From contig NW_026728911.1 in the NCBI RefSeq assembly GCF_030272615.1, positions 280,001-302,500 of the forward strand: a DNA stretch of 22,500 nt, in the 5' to 3' direction. Made by a program: the position numbers and the translations under genes. Shown in pieces: positions 18,775 through 22,500 of the stretch. The stretch comes from Cryptomeria japonica. Its lineage: Eukaryota; Streptophyta; Pinopsida; Cupressales; Cupressaceae. Below the pieces are notes generated by a model, which did not search any database, had not been told where the DNA came from, and saw only the letters and a program-made list of their open reading frames with translations. How positions within the stretch are numbered: position 1 is the first letter of the stretch; every line of letters begins with the position of its first letter.

Positions 18775-18893
18775 GGGTGCGATCATACCAGCATTAGTGC
18801 ACCAGATCCCATCAGAACTCCGCAGTTAAGCGCGCTTGGGCCGGAGTAGTACTGGGATGGGTGACCTCCCGGGAAGTCCCGGTGTTGCACCCT
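18775..18893 (+). rRNA. 5S ribosomal RNA gene, copy 2
   Basis: Second complete 5S gene, exactly 7923 bp after the first and inside the second copy of the large duplication. It differs from copy 1 at two bases: G to A at gene position 19 (18793 versus 10870) and G to A at gene position 30 (18804 versus 10881). Both convert CpG to CpA, the pattern expected from deamination of methylated cytosine on the other strand. The A-box and C-box regions, the terminal helix and the T-run are unchanged, so Pol III transcription should still be possible. The changes lie in the helix II/loop B region, where plant 5S RNAs are conserved, so this copy may be a slightly degraded variant. Whether it is expressed cannot be told from the sequence. 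Confidence 0.96.
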
Positions 18894-18898
18894 TTTTT
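18893..18898 (+). terminator. Pol III terminator of 5S copy 2
   Basis: Six T residues follow the GCACCC end of the second 5S gene, identical to copy 1. Confidence 0.9.
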
Positions 18899-21800
18899 AG
18901 TTTTTCGCCGGGCGTCGCAATGCTATTTGAATAAACCTTTTGCCCGTTTGCGTTCTCGTCGGGGCCGGGCCGGGCCGGGGTGCGCTGCCCGCACTACCGC
19001 GCGCGCGGGGGCGACACCGAGCGCGCACCCGAGGCGCCCCGAGCACACAGGCCACGGTGCAACCCGGGCGTTGTGCGCGCACCCCGGTGCGCCCGAGGTG
19101 CTGCGCGCGCACCCAGGTGAAATCGGTGTGCACCTCGGCCAGTGCGCGCTCGGTCGAGTCGCGCACGTTGGCCAAGGTGCACGGTGATGTTTCTTACTCT
19201 AAGGTTCCGCACCAGACGCCCGGGACAGGTGAGCGAAGCTGGGCGGGGCCGGGTGCGCGGCCGGGGCAGGTGCACGCAGCTGGAGAGAGCTTTGGAGCAC
19301 ACTTCGGAGCGCACCAATGATGCGCTCCATTCAAAAGTTTCCTGAAAAGGCAAAAAAAGTTGAGATTATAGAATTTCCCACTTGAGAGATTGTAAAAAAA
19401 AAAAATTTAAAATGAAGGAAACGCGGGTGCCAAGGTGTGCGCAGCCCAGCCAAGGTGTGCGCACCAAGGCGCCCACCCTGGCGAAGGTGCACGCAAGGTG
19501 CGCACCCGAGGCAAACCGGACAATTAACCCAACTTTCGACTTCGCGCGCACCTTGGAGCGCACTTCGGAGCGCTCCTTGGTGCGCACCAATCTTGGGCAC
19601 CTCGGAGTGCACCATGGCGCCCACCAAGGTGCGCACCCGGGGCAAACCGAGCTCCGACTTCGTGCGCACCTTGGAGCGCACGAAAGGTGCGCACCATGGC
19701 GCCCACCAAGGTGCGCAGCCCAGCCAAGGCGTGCGCATCAAGGTGCGCACCCTGGCGAAGGTGCGCACCCGGGGCAAACCGAGCTCCGACTTCGTGCGCA
19801 CCTTGGAGCGCACAAAAGGTGCGCAACCCAGCCAAGGTGTGCGCACCCCGGTCAAACCGAGCTCCGAATCGTGCGCACCAGAGGTGCACGCCATCGTGCG
19901 CACCTTGGAGCACACTTCGGAGCCCTCCTTGGTGCGCGCCGATGTTGCGCACCTCGGAGCGCACCCGGGGAAAACAATGCAATTAACCCGACTTTCGACT
20001 TCGTGGGCACCTCGGAGCGCTCTCGGGTTCGCACCTCGGAGCACACCGAGGTGCGCACCTTTGATGCGCTGCCTTCACCAATTTCCAGAAAAGGCAAGAA
20101 AACATTGAGAAGGTGTGCGCACCGAGGTGCCCACCCTGGCGAAGGTGCACGCGAGGTGCGCACCCGGGGCAAACCGGGCTCCGACTTCGTGCACGCCGCA
20201 CCTTGGAGCACACTTCGGAGCGCTCCTTGGTGCGCACCAGGGCGCGCAACCCAGCCGAGGTGCCCACCCCGGCGAAGGTGCACGCGAGGTGCGCACCCGG
20301 GGCAAACCGGGCTCCGACTTCGTGCACGCCATGGTGCCCACCGCGGCGAAGGTGCACGCGAGGTGCGCACCCGGGGCAAACCGGGCTCCGACTTCGTGCA
20401 CGCCGCACCTTGGAGCACACTTCGGAGCGCTCCTTGGTGCGCACCATGGTGCCCACCAGGGCGCGCAACCCCGCCGAAGGTGCACGCGAGGTGCGCACCC
20501 GGGGCAAACCGGGCTCCGACTTCGTGCACGCCGCACCTTGGAGCACACTTCGGAGCGCTCCTTGGTGCGCACCATGGTGCCCACCAGGGCGCGCAACCCC
20601 GCCGAAGGTGCACGCGAGGTGCGCACCCGGGGCAAACCGGGCTCCGACTTCGTGCACGCCATGGTGCGCACCGCGGCGAAGGTGCGCACCCGGGGCAAAC
20701 CGGGCTCCGACTTCGTGCACGCCGCACCTTGGAGCACACTTCGGAGCGCTCCTTGGTGCGCACCAGGGCGCGCAACCCAGCCGAGGTGCCCACCCCGGCG
20801 AAGGTGCACGCGAGGTGCGTACCCGGGGCAAACCGGGCTCCGACTTCGTGCACGCCGCACCTTGGAGCACACTTCGGAGCGCTCCTTGGTGCGCACCATG
20901 GTGCCCACCAGGCCGCGCAACCCAGCCAAGGTGTGCGCACCAAGGTGCACGCGAGGTGCGCACCCGGGGCAAACCGGGGTCCGACTTCGTGCACGCCGCA
21001 CCTTGGAGCACACATCGGGGCGCTCCCGGGTTCGCACCGGCGTTGCGCACCGTGGTGGGCACCTCGGAGCACACCAAGGTGGGCAGCGAGGTGCGCACCT
21101 TTGATGCGATGCCTTCACTAATTTCCATAAAAGGCAAAAAAAAAACGAGATTTTAAAATTTCCGTTTTGAAAGATAGTGAGAAAAAGGGAATGCTGGTGC
21201 CATCTTGAGCCCGCCCTGGTGCGCAGCCCAGCCAAGGTGTGTGCACCAAGGTGCCCACCCTGGCGAAGGTGCGCGCCCGGGCAATTAACCCAACTTCCAA
21301 CTTCGCGCGCGCCAGGGTGGGAGCGCACCCAACAACCGGGCCTGGGAAGAGCCAATGCGAGAAACCCCACCAAACGCTCTGACAAAAAAAGAGGGGGCGC
21401 TCCAGTAACCCCGCTTCGGAGCGCACCCTGGGCAAACCCAGCCAAGGTGCCCACCCCGGCCAAGGTGCAGGCGAGGTGCGCACCCGGGGCAAACCGGGCT
21501 CCGACAACGTGCACGCCGCACCTTGGAGCACACTTCGTAGCGCTCCCGGGTGCGCACCTCAGAGCACACCAAGGTGGGCAGCGAGGTGCGCACCTTTGAT
21601 GCGCTGCCTTCACTAATTTCCAGAAAAGGCAAAAAAAAAAGGAGATTTTAAAATTTCCGTTTTGAAAGATAGTGAAAAAAACGGAACGCGCGTGCCATCT
21701 TGAGCCCGCCCTGGTGCGCAGCCCAGGTAAGGTGCCCACCCTGGCAAAGGTGCGCACCCGGGCAATTAACCCTACTTCCGACTTCGTGCGCGCCAGGGTG

Positions 21801-22500
21801 GCAACCGGGCCTCGGAAGAGCCAATGCGAGAAACCCCACCAAACGCTCCGACAAAAAAAGAGGCGGCGCTCCAATAACCCCGCTTCGGAGCGCAGCCGGG
21901 GCAAACCCAGCCAAGGTGCCCACCCCGACGAAGGTGCACGCGAGGTGCGCACCCGGGGCAAACCGGGCTCCGACAACGTGCACGCAGCACCTTGGAGCAC
22001 ACTTCGAAGCACTCCCGGGTGCCCACCGGCGTTGCGCACCGTGGTGGGCAGCGAGGTGCGCACCTTTGATGCGCTGCCTTCACTAATTTCCAGAAAAAGG
22101 CAAAAAAAAATGAGATTTTAAAATTTCCGTTTTGAAAGATAGTGAAAAAAAAGGAACGCGGGTGCCATCTTGAGCCCGCCCTGGTGCGCAGCCCAGGCAA
22201 GGCATGCGCACCAAGGTGCCCACCCGAGGTGCACACCCGGGGCAAACCGGGCTCCGACTTCGTGCAGGCCGCACCTTGGAGCACACTTCGGAGCGCTCCT
22301 TGGTGCGCACCATGGTGCCCACCAGGGCGCGCAACCCAGCCAAGGTCTGCACACCAAGGTGCCCACCCCGGCGAAGGTGCACGCGAGGTGCGCACCCGGG
22401 GCAAACCGGGCTCCGACTTCGTGCACGCCATGGTGCCCACCGCGGCGAAGGTGCACGCGAGGTGCGCACCCGGGGCAAACCGGGCTCCGACTTCGTGCAC

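Larger units (their letters stand above)
17521..22500. repeat. 7923-bp large repeat, copy 2 (cut by window end)
   Basis: Matches 9598-14577 with no net insertion or deletion over about 4980 bp. By eye I found five single-base differences, all transitions: 18144, 18793, 18804, 21242 and 22355. The copy includes the second 5S gene and continues past the window edge, so further tandem copies are possible. Confidence 0.93.

Noticed and set aside
1-22500. 18S, 5.8S or 25S rRNA genes
   Set aside because: No conserved plant rRNA sequence, such as the 18S 5' end in either orientation, was seen. The whole window is accounted for by spacer repeats and 5S.
17521-22500. Second large copy as a simple assembly duplication
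   Set aside because: Not excluded, but at least five scattered single-base differences argue for two real, very similar copies; read support would settle it.

Overview
The window looks like part of a very large nuclear ribosomal DNA intergenic spacer (IGS) from a land plant. The main evidence is two complete, high-identity plant-type 5S rRNA genes on the + strand (10852-10970 and 18775-18893). A set of 13 repeated elements between 4031 and 8161 also reads CTTATATAGGGGAGG on the - strand, close to the plant RNA polymerase I start consensus TATATA(R)GGGGG. The 5S variant (GTTAGTGCACC, CCGCAGTTAAGCGCGC, GGGCCGGAG) and the GC-rich, very long spacer suggest a gymnosperm or another non-flowering land plant with linked ('L-type') 5S and 35S genes. 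I cannot name the species. No 18S, 5.8S or 25S sequence is visible, so the IGS assignment is an inference.

Layout, left to right. 1-3676: about 20 copies of a 188-bp tandem repeat. 3677-5000: old, diverged relatives of that repeat alternating with three promoter copies, each promoter flanked by an inverted repeat. 5001-8402: a promoter array with 311-bp and then 157-bp periodicity, interrupted at about 6556-7160 by a 38/52-bp minisatellite. 8403-10120: G-rich degenerate GGTGGGTGCCAAGGTGGG minisatellite with G-quadruplex motifs. 10121-10460: a degenerate, less GC-rich spacer. 10461-11400: 5S gene and flanks. 11400-17520: mosaic arrays built on the palindrome GGTGCGCACC, punctuated by about 85-bp AT-rich modules. 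17521-22500: a second, nearly identical copy of 9598-14577, offset by exactly 7923 bp, with its own 5S gene.

If the promoters are Pol I promoters, the 35S unit is transcribed leftward. Its 18S gene would lie left of the window, the 188-bp array would be in or near the 5' external transcribed spacer, and the 25S gene would lie to the right. The 5S genes would then be on the opposite strand to the 35S unit.

I see no protein-coding gene. The many long open frames run through tandem repeats, are open in several frames on both strands at once, and encode only the low-complexity translation of the repeats. The window records repeated unequal exchange: simple arrays, a 2352-bp duplication nested within a 7923-bp duplication, local deletions, and near-complete homogenisation between the two large copies.
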